From assembly GCA_017632155.1 (NCBI GenBank), contig JAGBRZ010000108.1, forward strand, positions 1 to 46,847: a stretch of 46,847 bases of DNA. Direction: 5' to 3'. This document shows, piece by piece, positions 34,589 to 42,945 of the stretch (position 1 is the stretch's first letter; each line of letters begins with the position of its first letter). The DNA comes from Clostridia bacterium (lineage in GTDB: Bacteria; Bacillota_A; Clostridia; Oscillospirales; CAG-272). Position numbers and translations under genes: made by a program. The notes beneath the pieces were generated by a model. The model saw nothing but the letters and a program-made list of their open reading frames with translations, was not told the origin of the DNA and did not search any database.

Positions 34589-35407
34589 ATGAAAAAACTT
34601 ATTGCTATACTTATGGCTCTCACGCTGCTTTGCACCTCGTTTGTTTCCTGCTCCGGCGGCAGCAGCTACGATGATCTTATGATACTCGACCTCGGCCTTG
34701 AACGCGAATATTTCGGAATCGCATTCCGTTCGGGCTCCGACCTTACCAGAATGGTTGAGGACATCACCCTTGAGCTTATCAACGACGGAACTCTCGCCGA
34801 GCTCTCGACCAAGTACGAGGTTGGCGCTGTTGGCAAGGGCGACTACACCCCCAAGGCTGACCCCTGCACCGGAAGCGGCGACTATGATTACGTCAAGGCA
34901 AACGGCAAGCTCGTTATCGGTATCACCGATTACAAGCCCATGGACTACAAGGACGAAAACGGCGAATGGATCGGATTTGACGCCGATTACGCACGCGCTG
35001 TATGCGCAAAGCTCGGTGTTACCGCTGAATTCAAGGAGATCGAATGGGACTACAAGCTTATGGCGCTTGAATCCAAGGATATCGACTGCGTTTGGAACGG
35101 TATGACCATCACCGATGCTATCGAGGCTGCAGCAGACTGCACCGCTCCCTATATGTACAACACTCAGGTAGCCGTCATTAAGAAAGCTGACGCAGAAAAG
35201 TACAAGGCCCTTGAAGACCTTCAGGGTGCAAGCATCGCGGCTGAGGGCGGTTCCGCAGGTGAATCCGTCATCCTCTCCGTTGACTCTCTCAAGAGCGGTC
35301 TCAAGAGTGTAACAGCACAGAGCGACGCACTTCTCGAAGTTCTCTCCGGTGCTTCCGATGCCGCAATCGTTGACCTTACCCTTGCCAAGGCTCTCATAAA
35401 TAATTAA
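34589..35407 (+). CDS. Amino-acid ABC transporter substrate-binding lipoprotein (SBP family 3), apparently circularly permuted
   Basis: Captures an amino acid, perhaps cystine or a polar residue, for the permease encoded next. The lipobox FVSC puts the lipidated Cys at 21. In SBP family 3 the segment DLMILDLGLEREYFGIAFRS, with its helix and ending DGTLAELSTKYEV, belongs at the C-terminus; here it is at residues 28-78, directly after the signal. A Gly/Asp/Pro linker (79-98) leads to the normal start KANGKLVIGITDYKPM (103-118), then FDADYARAVCAKLG, WNGMTIT and the hinge region. The protein ends at residue 272 (VDLTLAKALINN), just where the moved segment would follow. All fold elements seem present once, so it may be functional. 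ATG 34589 follows AAGAAGGAACA. Confidence 0.9.
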   Translation: MKKLIAILMALTLLCTSFVSCSGGSSYDDLMILDLGLEREYFGIAFRSGSDLTRMVEDITLELINDGTLAELSTKYEVGAVGKGDYTPKADPCTGSGDYDYVKANGKLVIGITDYKPMDYKDENGEWIGFDADYARAVCAKLGVTAEFKEIEWDYKLMALESKDIDCVWNGMTITDAIEAAADCTAPYMYNTQVAVIKKADAEKYKALEDLQGASIAAEGGSAGESVILSVDSLKSGLKSVTAQSDALLEVLSGASDAAIVDLTLAKALINN

Positions 35408-35414
35408 AGAAAGA

Positions 35415-35446
35415 AAATTGCCCGGGGGCTACCCGGGCAATCTTTA
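35415..35446 (+). terminator. GC-rich hairpin between binding protein and permease
   Basis: ATTGCCCGGG/CCCGGGCAAT with a 5-base loop, followed by only CTTTA. It probably works as an attenuator or 3' stabiliser that lowers permease expression relative to the binding protein, rather than a full terminator, since no new promoter follows. Confidence 0.7.
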
Positions 35447-35451
35447 AGGAT

Positions 35452-36099
35452 ATGGAACAGTTTATAAATATAACCTTAGACCTTCTGGTCGGATTCGGAG
35501 AAACGCTGAAAATATTCTTCGTCACCCTTGCCTTCTCCCTTCCTCTCGGACTCATCATCGCCTTTGGCTCGATGTCAAAGTTCAAGCCGCTTTCCGCCTT
35601 GACACGCGGTTTTGTCTGGGTGATCCGCGGAACACCGCTCATGCTCCAGCTCATCACGGTTTATTACGGCCCCGGACTGATTTTCGGTCAAGTGCTTCTC
35701 ACATCCACGGCGGCAGTATACATAACCTTCTCGATCAATTATGCCTGCTATTTCTCGGAAATCTACCGCGGCGGAATTGAATCGATATCAAAGGGACAGT
35801 ACGAGGCGGGTCAGGTTCTCGGTATGACCAAGCGCGAAACCTTCTTCAAGGTCGTGCTCTTGCAGGTAATCAAACGCATCATCCCGCCGATGTCAAACGA
35901 GATCATCACCCTCGTCAAGGACACCTCGCTTGCGCGCGTTGTAACCTATTACGAGCTCATTTACTTCGCACAGAGATACATCAAGAACGCGGGACTTCTC
36001 TGGCCTCTCTTCTACACCGCAGTTTACTACCTCGTATTCACCGCTCTTCTCACATTCCTCTTCGGAAAGCTTGAAAAGAAGCTGAACTACTTCAATTAA
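35452..36099 (+). CDS. Amino-acid ABC transporter permease (HisM/GlnP-type)
   Basis: A 215-residue membrane subunit of the His/Glu/Gln/Arg/opine family. Four to five membrane helices; [10 protein letters not shown] near 60-69 and the EAA loop [20 protein letters not shown] near 124-143 are family hallmarks. ATG 35452 follows AAGGA. A single permease gene suggests a homodimeric channel. It is 11 bases upstream of the ATPase gene. Confidence 0.93.
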   Translation: MEQFINITLDLLVGFGETLKIFFVTLAFSLPLGLIIAFGSMSKFKPLSALTRGFVWVIRGTPLMLQLITVYYGPGLIFGQVLLTSTAAVYITFSINYACYFSEIYRGGIESISKGQYEAGQVLGMTKRETFFKVVLLQVIKRIIPPMSNEIITLVKDTSLARVVTYYELIYFAQRYIKNAGLLWPLFYTAVYYLVFTALLTFLFGKLEKKLNYFN

Positions 36100-36110
36100 G
36101 GAGATCAAAA

Positions 36111-36872
36111 ATGAATATTCTTGAAGTTAAAGGTCTCCGCAAGCGTTTTGGAGATAATCAGGTGCTCAAGGGCATCGATCTTTCGCTGAAAAAAGGCGAA
36201 GTGCTTTCAATAATCGGTTCCTCCGGAGGCGGAAAGACCACTCTTTTGCGCTGCCTCAACTTTCTTGAGATCGCCAACAGCGGTATGATCACGGTTGGTG
36301 ACAGGACTGTTTTTGCGGCACAGGATGGCGAAAAGCCCACCATCGCACCAGAGGCACAGCTTTCCTTTGGGCTTGTATTCCAGCAATTCAACCTTTTCCC
36401 GCAATATAGCGTCATCGAAAACCTGATGCTCGCCCCGAAGCTTCGTGCCAAGAGGATGGGCACGGGAGAAAAGCTTGAGGAAATTGAAGAAAGAGCAAAA
36501 AAGTTGCTCGCAACCGTCGGACTCACCGAAAAAGCAAACGAATACCCTTGCCGTCTTTCGGGCGGTCAGCAGCAAAGAGTTGCAATTGCGCGCGCACTTA
36601 TGCTCTCCCCCGATATTCTCTGCTTTGACGAACCGACATCATCTCTCGATCCCGAGCTGACAGGCGAAGTACTCCGCGTTATTCGCTCACTTAAAGACTC
36701 GGAGCGCACGATGATCATCGTCACGCACGAAATGGAATTCGCGCGCCACGTCTCCGACCGAGTAATCTTCATCTCGGACGGCGTCATCGAGGAAGAAGGC
36801 ACACCCGAGGAAGTCTTCGGCAATCCCAAGAGCGAAAAAACAAAGGCGTTCCTATCTGCAGGACAGAAATAA
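36111..36872 (+). CDS. Amino-acid ABC transporter ATPase (GlnQ/TcyN-type)
   Basis: ATP-binding subunit of the amino-acid importer. Walker A GSSGGGKT (36-43), Q-loop Gln91, signature LSGGQ (149-153), Walker B Asp173-Glu174 (DEPTSSLD) and switch His206 are all intact. Length 253 is normal for the PAAT family. ATG 36111 follows AAGGAG. Last gene of the operon; the terminator hairpin starts six bases after the stop. Confidence 0.95.
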   Translation: MNILEVKGLRKRFGDNQVLKGIDLSLKKGEVLSIIGSSGGGKTTLLRCLNFLEIANSGMITVGDRTVFAAQDGEKPTIAPEAQLSFGLVFQQFNLFPQYSVIENLMLAPKLRAKRMGTGEKLEEIEERAKKLLATVGLTEKANEYPCRLSGGQQQRVAIARALMLSPDILCFDEPTSSLDPELTGEVLRVIRSLKDSERTMIIVTHEMEFARHVSDRVIFISDGVIEEEGTPEEVFGNPKSEKTKAFLSAGQK

Positions 36873-36876
36873 AATC

Positions 36877-36906
36877 AAGGCTGATTCGCAAGAGTCAGCC
36901 TTTTAC
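36877..36906 (+). terminator. Intrinsic terminator of the amino-acid ABC operon
   Basis: AAGGCTGA/TCAGCCTT stem with a loop of about 10 bases followed by TTT. Confidence 0.82.
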
Positions 36907-36921
36907 TCAACTAACTAAAAA

Positions 36922-37114
36922 GATCAAAGTTTTGATCGAACTTTTTCAAAAGTTCGCGGAGCACGAGGCAGAGCCTCGGACTAATGCGAACGCGTCAGCC
37001 TTCGCCACCGTGCTTCAAAATCACGAAGCTCCGCTTCGGGATTTTGGACAGAGTCAACACTTCCCGAATGTAGGGAAGTGTTGCGCTCTGTCACCCCGCC
37101 GTCCGCAGACGGCG
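36922..37114. repeat. Array of six adjacent hairpins (structured intergenic element)
   Basis: Successive inverted repeats: GATCAAA/TTTGATC (36922-36937); CGAACTTTT/AAAAGTTCG (36937-36956); CGAGGC/GCCTCG (36964-36978); CAAAATC/GATTTTG (37016-37046) enclosing CGAAGC/GCTTCG; GACAGAG/CTCTGTC (37047-37092) enclosing an 11-bp stem CAACACTTCCC/GGGAAGTGTTG; CGCCGTC/GACGGCG (37097-37114). AGCAC/GTGCT may also enclose the part from 36960 to 37014. No real ORF is here. It resembles palindromic intergenic repeats seen in clostridial genomes, or a structured RNA; which one needs copy-number data. Confidence 0.8.
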
Positions 37115-37152
37115 CTCTTTGAAAAACAATATTCAGATAACTATGTTCGTAC

Positions 37153-37181
37153 TTGAAATTTCCTATATTTTATGCTATAAT
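37153..37181 (+). promoter_or_regulatory. Sigma-A promoter of the zinc-ribbon/M20 unit
   Basis: TTGAAA (37153-37158), 17-base spacer, TATAAT (37176-37181), extended TG-C. Leader of about 20 bases before the TTG start. Confidence 0.82.
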
Positions 37182-37206
37182 AAAATCAAAAAAGGCGGTG
37201 AAGCCA

Positions 37207-37656
37207 TTGCATACTAAAATCGCGTGTCCCGTTTGCGGAAAGTATCAATTTGAAGAAGAATGCGATTACGATATCTGCAAATACTGCGGCTGGGAAAATG
37301 ACAGCTACACGCAGGAGGGCGGGGCAAACACTTTATCTCTTGAAGAATACAAAGAACGGTATAAAATGTATCTTGCTCTGAATCCTGATTATAAATGGAA
37401 ACAGCACGGTTTCCCGCCAGTCAGCGACAAGGAAAAATGCAGATATTGGCTTGCTACGAAAAAGGATATCGAATCAAGTCACAAATGCGGTTGCTTCTTC
37501 TGCTCCAAAATTTTTGACAGTTCCGAAGTTTCGGAATATAGTCAAGACAAGAATGCATTATGCCCATACTGCGGTGTAGATTCTGTTTTTCCCGAAAACA
37601 AGGTCGATATTACACCCGAACTCTTGAAATATATGTATAAAATATGGTTTGAATAA
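37207..37656 (+). CDS. Two-part zinc-ribbon protein (CPCC-type domain plus CxxC-CxxC domain)
   Basis: A 149-residue protein starting with TTG at 37207, the only start codon in frame behind the strong site AAGGCGGTGA; upstream codons would precede the transcription start. Residues about 7-35 (CPVCGK..CDYDICKYCGWEND) match the Cys-rich CPCC domain. Residues about 95-130 (CGCFFCSKIF and ALCPYCGVDSVFP) form a second ribbon like that of another small cytoplasmic family. Function unknown; CPCC domains often occur near toxin-immunity genes, but no toxin was seen here. AT-rich codon use differs from its neighbours. Confidence 0.82.
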   Translation: MHTKIACPVCGKYQFEEECDYDICKYCGWENDSYTQEGGANTLSLEEYKERYKMYLALNPDYKWKQHGFPPVSDKEKCRYWLATKKDIESSHKCGCFFCSKIFDSSEVSEYSQDKNALCPYCGVDSVFPENKVDITPELLKYMYKIWFE

Positions 37657-37675
37657 AAAAGCGAGGTAAATTACT

Positions 37676-39007
37676 ATGTTTGACTTTAACTGTGCAGTAG
37701 AAAAGCACCGTGAACTGATACTTGCATCCGAAAGATATATATGGCAGAATCCCGAGACGGGATACAAAGAATTCAAGACCGACACCTATATGAAGAAGGT
37801 CTTCGAGGATCTCGGCTACGAGCTGACTCCCGCTGAGGGAATCACGGGATTTGTCACAGTTCTTGACACGGGCAGACCCGGCCCAGAGGTTCTCGTTCTC
37901 GGCGAGCTTGACTCGATAATCTGCCCCGCACATCCCGAATCCGATAAGGTGACGGGCGCAGTTCACTCCTGCGGCCACAATGCGCAGTGCGCCGCGCTCG
38001 TCGGCATTGCAGCTGCGCTTAAAGAGGAGGGCGCGCTTGACTCTCTTTCGGGCAGAATACGCCTCTGTGCCGTTCCCGCCGAGGAACTTCTTGAGATCGA
38101 ATACCGCTCGGATTTGCGCGAAAAAGGCGTGATCAAATACATGGGCGGAAAAAGCGAATTCCTCTCGCGCGGACTTTTCGACGGCGTGGATATCGCATTT
38201 ATGATCCACACCTCGGGCAGCTTCCACACCTCGCTCGGCTCGGTTGGATGTATGGCGAAGAAGATCACATATAAGGGCAAGGCGGCGCACGCGGGCGGTT
38301 CGCCTTGGGCGGGAAGAAACGCGCTTTACGCCGCAAACTGCGGACTGAATGCAGTAAACGCCATCCGTGAGACCTTTAAGGAATCAGATATCATCCGTGT
38401 TCACCCAATCATAACGAGCGGCGGCGCAATGGTCAACGCCATCCCCGAAACCGCAACGCTTGAAAGCTATGTCCGCGGCAAGACGTTTGATGCTATCGTC
38501 AGCGCAAACAAAAAGGTCAACCGCGCGCTTATCGGCGGAGCTCTCTCGCTCGGAACAAATATCGACATCACAGATATTCCCGGATATGCTCCGCTCAACA
38601 ACGACAAAAATATGATCGCGCTCACCATCGAGGCGGCGGCAAAGGCGATCCCCGAATACGAAATGAAGGAGGGACACGGCTTCGGCTCGGGAAGCACGGA
38701 TATGGGCGATCTTTCCTGCATTATGCCCGTCATCCATCCCTACGCGGGCGGTGCCGCAGGCACCTCGCACGGAAATGATTACTACATCGTCGATCCCGTT
38801 GCCGCCTGCATTGCAAGCGCCAAGCTCCAGCTCTCAATGCTCTCTCTCCTTCTCTCGAACGGCGCTGAAAGAGCAAAGAAGATAGTCGAGGAATTTGAGC
38901 CACAATTTGAAAGCGCAAAGGCTTACCTTGATTACATCGACAGTCTGAATTGCACCGGCGACCGTATCGAATACTCCGAGGGAGAGGCACACGTAAATTT
39001 AAAATAA
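37676..39007 (+). CDS. M20-family metallo-amidohydrolase (AbgB/amidase-like)
   Basis: Zinc-dependent hydrolase of N-acyl amino acids or related amides. Motifs: GELDSIICPAHPE (metal ligand region), HSCGHNAQCAALVG (His and catalytic-site region near 100), PAEE near 140 as acid/base, GKAAHAGGSPWAGRNAL (dimerisation domain with His) and GTSHGNDYYIVDP near the end. The Cys in HSCGH is typical of the amidohydrolase subgroup. Length 443 is normal, no signal peptide. ATG 37676 follows GCGAGG. It probably shares a transcript with the zinc-ribbon gene. Confidence 0.9.
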   Translation: MFDFNCAVEKHRELILASERYIWQNPETGYKEFKTDTYMKKVFEDLGYELTPAEGITGFVTVLDTGRPGPEVLVLGELDSIICPAHPESDKVTGAVHSCGHNAQCAALVGIAAALKEEGALDSLSGRIRLCAVPAEELLEIEYRSDLREKGVIKYMGGKSEFLSRGLFDGVDIAFMIHTSGSFHTSLGSVGCMAKKITYKGKAAHAGGSPWAGRNALYAANCGLNAVNAIRETFKESDIIRVHPIITSGGAMVNAIPETATLESYVRGKTFDAIVSANKKVNRALIGGALSLGTNIDITDIPGYAPLNNDKNMIALTIEAAAKAIPEYEMKEGHGFGSGSTDMGDLSCIMPVIHPYAGGAAGTSHGNDYYIVDPVAACIASAKLQLSMLSLLLSNGAERAKKIVEEFEPQFESAKAYLDYIDSLNCTGDRIEYSEGEAHVNLK

Positions 39008-39025
39008 GCCGAAAGGAAGAAAGTA

Positions 39026-40165
39026 ATGGGAAGTTATTTTGCAAATCTGTTTGTAAAAAGTAAAGATATAAATATCCTTACAGAAAAAATCTCGGAATAT
39101 TACGCCTCTCGCGGCATTATACCGTGTGACAACGAGAACGCCGATATAGAAATATCACTTTTTTCTCCCGAAAACAGTGAGTGGACATCTGTATGCTCGG
39201 ATGCTTTTATGCATACGGATATTCTCGACCTTGCTAATCCATTATCGGTGGCGGCAAATGCAGACGTTATCTCTGTAGCTTGCTTTGACAGCGATTATCT
39301 TTTCCTTAACTTGATCAATCCCGCAGACTCAACCGATGCCTGGTTGAATATCGGAAAATCCTATGAGATCAAAGCACCGCACCGAAGCAATATTACCGCA
39401 TGGAAAAACAAAGTTCGCAACTTTGAAAGCTTTAAGCTTGCTGCCAAAGAAAAATATGTCTGCGCCGAAGAGTTTTTCTTTAGCTCTGCAGAAAATCTCG
39501 GACTATCTCCCGAACAAATTGACTTGTATGAATTCCCCGAAAGCTGCATAAAGCTGTATTTTACCGCTCCACAAAAAGAAGGCGGTAATCCTACCAAATT
39601 CACACTTCCCACATACAATTTAAATCCGTGCCAAATAGGAAAACATGACTGCTGTTCTTTTTATAACACGGGATCATCTTCTCGAGGAATTGCAGTGGTC
39701 TTTACCGGCAACTATGCGGAAAATGATGAAATTACTTTTGACCGTACTGCCATTAGAACCGTGAGCGAAAAACCACTTAGTCCGTTTGTTTCTACTCCGA
39801 TAACACTAAAAAAGATCAAGCTTACGAATGGTCAATCTGCGTATTATTGGGAAGACCCGAAATTCAAGATTCCCGAATGTGTTTCTACCGATCTCCCTCC
39901 AATGGTGTATCAAAAAAAGGTATTCTCGCGTGAAATCATAGTTGATTTCGTACCTAAAGGAAATCCGAGAAAAGTACTTGATATATGTGTCACTTTAATT
40001 CCGCTTTCAAATCCGATCAACGGTCAAAGCAGTTGGAATGTATGGCAAGGTCACTATAATTCGAAATTGGAATTTATAGAAGAACAAAACAAAGACAATA
40101 AGGAACTCGAACAGTACGGGGCACCTGTTGTATATTATAACCCCGAAGATTACGATCTTGAATAA
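39026..40165 (+). CDS. Unrecognised AT-rich orphan protein
   Basis: A 379-residue soluble protein with no signal peptide, membrane helix or motif I can name. The N-terminal part (SYFANLFVKSKDINILTEKI...) and the later hydrophilic, Asn- and Tyr-rich part look like two mixed alpha/beta domains. Codon use is AT-rich (AAA, AAT, TTT), unlike the M20 gene before it, which hints at horizontal gain. ATG 39026 follows GAAAGGAAGAAAG. It ends before a terminator. An immunity- or defence-like protein is conceivable but not supported. Confidence 0.7.
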   Translation: MGSYFANLFVKSKDINILTEKISEYYASRGIIPCDNENADIEISLFSPENSEWTSVCSDAFMHTDILDLANPLSVAANADVISVACFDSDYLFLNLINPADSTDAWLNIGKSYEIKAPHRSNITAWKNKVRNFESFKLAAKEKYVCAEEFFFSSAENLGLSPEQIDLYEFPESCIKLYFTAPQKEGGNPTKFTLPTYNLNPCQIGKHDCCSFYNTGSSSRGIAVVFTGNYAENDEITFDRTAIRTVSEKPLSPFVSTPITLKKIKLTNGQSAYYWEDPKFKIPECVSTDLPPMVYQKKVFSREIIVDFVPKGNPRKVLDICVTLIPLSNPINGQSSWNVWQGHYNSKLEFIEEQNKDNKELEQYGAPVVYYNPEDYDLE

Positions 40166-40213
40166 TAATATAATAGCAGTCATTATCAAATATAAGGTAA
40201 GATTATAAGCCAA

Positions 40214-40245
40214 ACGGCTTGGACAAAAGTCCAAGCCGTATTTTT
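40214..40245. terminator. Bidirectional terminator between orphan gene and lipoprotein
   Basis: ACGGCTTGGAC/GTCCAAGCCGT with loop AAAA, T run on the plus side. Its arm shares CGGCTTGGA with the terminator at 42431-42470. Confidence 0.88.
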
Positions 40246-41993
40246 TATTTCACCTTCGTAAACTCTGCTCTTATCTCCTCAACGCTTCCCGTTGTGATAT
40301 AGTAGGAATACTCAAAAGCTTCGAAAGCTTTGAGCTTATACGTGATCAGCGGGGCAACGTAGTTTGTGGCGTTGTTGTGCGCGTCCTTGGAGCCATTATA
40401 TTCAAAACGTCCCGCAAGGAGGATCTCGGCGATGGGAGTATAAACTCCAACGCCGTAGCCATTCGATGCAACCCACGCGCACCAATTTTCTCGTGATTTG
40501 ACGGTAAAATAAGCATCCGAATTGCCCGCCCAAAATTTAAGATCCTTCTTTGTCGTCAGAGCATCACCCTGCCACGGCTTACTTCCGTTATAGAAAACGA
40601 AGTCAGAAAGGTAGCTGATCGTATAGAACGCGGGGAGCTCCTGGTGCGCATCACGGTGATTGTAGCCTGAGAAGTCGATAAATCGGTTCTCAACCGCGAT
40701 ATGACCGTCCGAAATGGTGTAGGTATTCTCCATATAAGAGGGCGTACAGGACTTTTTCTGCGCCCAGTCGAGGGGTTGGCACTTCACCCATATACTCTTG
40801 CCGTCATCCGCTATCTTAAAATCAACGAGCTTCGAGCGGTTACCGTACTGCTCTCCGCCCTGAACGGGATTGTAGCACCACATATTTTCGCCGTATTTCG
40901 CGGGCTTGTAGGGTGCGGCATCGGTGCCGTAATAGGACTGTTGAATAAGTCTGCCCGTGTCGTGGTCGTTGAGCAGATTGGTGATCGAATCGTCGCCGTC
41001 GGCGAGATCTTCAAGATAAGAAACACCGCCGCCCCAAGTCAGTTTGACGCCAAGCTTGTATTTTCCGTCCGAGATATAGGCAACGTCCTCCGAGGGCATC
41101 TCGCGCAGTGAGAGTGAAATATCCTCAAGCATAAAACTTGCGCTCTTGCCTTTCAGAACTGAAAATTTCAAAGATAAAACCGAATCAGCGGTCTTGCCCT
41201 TCAAAGCATTGTCAAACAGAGATGTAAAGCTTGCCCTTTCACCGGGTTCAAGGAAAAATTCCTCGCTGCAATTTTCACCTCCGTAGAGGTACGTGATCTC
41301 GCCGCGAAGGTGTGCTTCGGTGGAATAAGCAACCAAATACGTGTTGAAATCTTTGCCCACGGGAGTATCAAAATAATAGGTAAGCGATTCCGTAAAATTA
41401 TAATAGTTATGCGCCCCACTTTCCGCACCTTCAACTCGATATGAAATGCCTGAAGCGGTCATATCCGATTCGAGTTTGACCGAGGGCTCTGAAATCAGTT
41501 CAAAATTTTCAGGAAGCTCAAGCTTTTTGTCTGTTTTTGTTATCATATCAATATCCTCGATTCCGATTGTTTGCTTAAAGAACGCCGCAAAAGCCGCATT
41601 GTAACCCGCGGTGCTCGATGCAGAGATAAACAGTCTTTTGCCCGAAAGAGCCAAAACAAATGCATCAGACACAAGCGAATCGTGGTCGATGGCGTAAAAC
41701 TCTTCCCTGTTCGTTTTACCGAAAACTATCTCCTTTTCCGTCGGCTCGGTCATCGAATCCTTTTTCATTTTTAGAGTAACACCCGTTGCCTTGGCATAAA
41801 GCTTTGAAAACGAATACGCCGCCTCGTAGCTTGCGTCGCCGCTTGCAAATATGATTGTGTACGAACTGTCGATCTCAATCATAGCGGGCAGTAAAGGCTG
41901 GGTCTCGTCAGCAACCGTAGTTTCCTCGGGAACCTGCGGAGCACAGCCCGCTATCATCAATAGAGCGAGTAAGCAAATAAAAAATCTTTTCAT
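40245..41993 (-). CDS. Surface lipoprotein, glycoside-hydrolase-associated type, function unknown
   Basis: A 582-residue lipoprotein: MKRFF start, hydrophobic core, lipobox MIAGC with Cys at 17. Residues about 43-160 (TIIFASGDASYEAAYSFSKL, EKEIVFGKTNREE) form an alpha/beta domain like the N-terminal domain of alpha-glucuronidases and DUF4838 proteins. The remainder is rich in beta strands with NLLNDHDTGRLIQQSYYG and WCYNPVQGG motifs, as in carbohydrate-active sandwich proteins. No catalytic pair could be assigned. It may bind or act on polysaccharide at the cell surface. ATG at 41993 follows CGAGG. Confidence 0.78.
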   Translation of the reverse strand: MKRFFICLLALLMIAGCAPQVPEETTVADETQPLLPAMIEIDSSYTIIFASGDASYEAAYSFSKLYAKATGVTLKMKKDSMTEPTEKEIVFGKTNREEFYAIDHDSLVSDAFVLALSGKRLFISASSTAGYNAAFAAFFKQTIGIEDIDMITKTDKKLELPENFELISEPSVKLESDMTASGISYRVEGAESGAHNYYNFTESLTYYFDTPVGKDFNTYLVAYSTEAHLRGEITYLYGGENCSEEFFLEPGERASFTSLFDNALKGKTADSVLSLKFSVLKGKSASFMLEDISLSLREMPSEDVAYISDGKYKLGVKLTWGGGVSYLEDLADGDDSITNLLNDHDTGRLIQQSYYGTDAAPYKPAKYGENMWCYNPVQGGEQYGNRSKLVDFKIADDGKSIWVKCQPLDWAQKKSCTPSYMENTYTISDGHIAVENRFIDFSGYNHRDAHQELPAFYTISYLSDFVFYNGSKPWQGDALTTKKDLKFWAGNSDAYFTVKSRENWCAWVASNGYGVGVYTPIAEILLAGRFEYNGSKDAHNNATNYVAPLITYKLKAFEAFEYSYYITTGSVEEIRAEFTKVK

Positions 41994-42020
41994 ATTTTTA
42001 CCTCGTGGTTTGATGTATTA

Positions 42021-42049
42021 ATTATATCACAAAACACCGAAGAAATCAA
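42021..42049 (-). promoter_or_regulatory. Sigma-A promoter of the lipoprotein gene
   Basis: On the minus strand TTGATT (42049-42044), 17-base spacer, TATAAT (42026-42021), extended TG-A. It is divergent from the promoter at 42053. Confidence 0.78.
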
Positions 42050-42052
42050 CTC

Positions 42053-42081
42053 TTGACAATGATAAAGAAATATGATATACT
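42053..42081 (+). promoter_or_regulatory. Sigma-A promoter of the small membrane protein gene
   Basis: TTGACA (42053-42058), 17-base spacer, TATACT (42076-42081), extended TG-A. Confidence 0.82.
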
Positions 42082-42102
42082 AAAATCAAGGAGGACTGAA
42101 TA

Positions 42103-42432
42103 ATGAAACAAAACTTCAAACGTTGGATCTTACCACTCATACTTGTAATTTGCTATCTTGCCGTAATAGCAATCTTGGCATTTTATGCCGATAAGCAGGG
42201 AAACGGCGGGTTTATTGATTTTGACTATGCTGCGAATTTTGTTATCTTCCTCTGCCTCACAGGGCCTGCGTTTCTGATGGCGTCAGCGGGACTGTGCTGG
42301 ATCATAGAATTCGTCAGATACAAAGAGTACAGATACGAAAAGCACAGCTTGGCGATCGCCTCGCTTATCTGCGGATCGATCTTTCTTATAGGCATTTTCG
42401 CCTTTTTCTTTTTAACTTTGGGTATATTCTAA
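42103..42432 (+). CDS. Small membrane protein, unknown function
   Basis: A 109-residue protein with three hydrophobic segments (about residues 8-28, 42-66 and 84-108), separated by short polar loops. ATG 42103 follows AAGGAGG, an excellent ribosome site, and its own promoter, so it is a real gene. No family recognised. It lies between two lipoprotein genes, and its terminator also serves the convergent minus-strand operon. Confidence 0.78.
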   Translation: MKQNFKRWILPLILVICYLAVIAILAFYADKQGNGGFIDFDYAANFVIFLCLTGPAFLMASAGLCWIIEFVRYKEYRYEKHSLAIASLICGSIFLIGIFAFFFLTLGIF

Positions 42433-42470
42433 AACTAATCGGCTTGGACGAATCCAAGCCGATTAGTTTT
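42431..42470. terminator. Bidirectional 18-bp-stem terminator
   Basis: AAAACTAATCGGCTTGGA and TCCAAGCCGATTAGTTTT form a perfect stem with a four-base loop (CGAA). It ends the small membrane protein gene and the minus-strand Dlt-like operon. Confidence 0.93.
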
Positions 42471-42945
42471 ATTCTTCAACGTAATGAATTGCACTTACCG
42501 ATCCGTCAGCAAAGCCGACCATCAGCTTTGTTGCGCCGTCGGTGTAGATAAGTGTACCGGTTGCATTTTCGGTGAAATTCTCACCGTAAGCGGCAATGAC
42601 CTCGTCGCGAGAGGAGCCGATCGAGATGCCCTCGGGGGTCGATACGCTATCATCCGCGAGAACGATCTTGACGATCACGTTCTTGCCGTTTTCGTTGACG
42701 GTGTTGAACTTGAAGCCCGCATAGGTATACTCTCGGTCGGGCTCTGCGCCGCCTCCGCAGGATGGAGTTTCAACAAGGTTCTGTGCTTCGCCGAGTGCGG
42801 AAACTACCGCATTCGCGTCGCCGCCAACCTTGATCTCCACGCCGTTCGAATTAAAAATGTATTTTTTTGCCTCATCACCGCCGTCGCATCCGACAAAGCA
42901 GACGAGCATAAGGCAAGCAAGTGCAAAAGAGATAAATCTTTTCAT
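42469..42945 (-). CDS. Small lipoprotein at the end of the acylation operon
   Basis: A 158-residue lipoprotein: MKRFIS, hydrophobic core, lipobox CFVGC with Cys at 20, then a mature part with repeated VV-AYGEN-type segments (DANAVVSALGEA and SRDEVIAAYGEN), resembling two SmpA/PepSY-like beta-alpha units. Its ATG overlaps the stop of the SGNH gene (TAATG), so it belongs to the Dlt-like operon and may act outside the membrane with it. Role unknown. Confidence 0.82.
   Translation of the reverse strand: MKRFISFALACLMLVCFVGCDGGDEAKKYIFNSNGVEIKVGGDANAVVSALGEAQNLVETPSCGGGAEPDREYTYAGFKFNTVNENGKNVIVKIVLADDSVSTPEGISIGSSRDEVIAAYGENFTENATGTLIYTDGATKLMVGFADGSVSAIHYVEE

Noticed and set aside
36922..37114. 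A CRISPR array
   Set aside because: The stems all differ in sequence and there are no regularly spaced identical repeats.
36932..37156. A 74-codon plus-strand frame in the gap before the zinc-ribbon gene
   Set aside because: It runs through the hairpin cluster, lacks a ribosome site and has no protein-like pattern.
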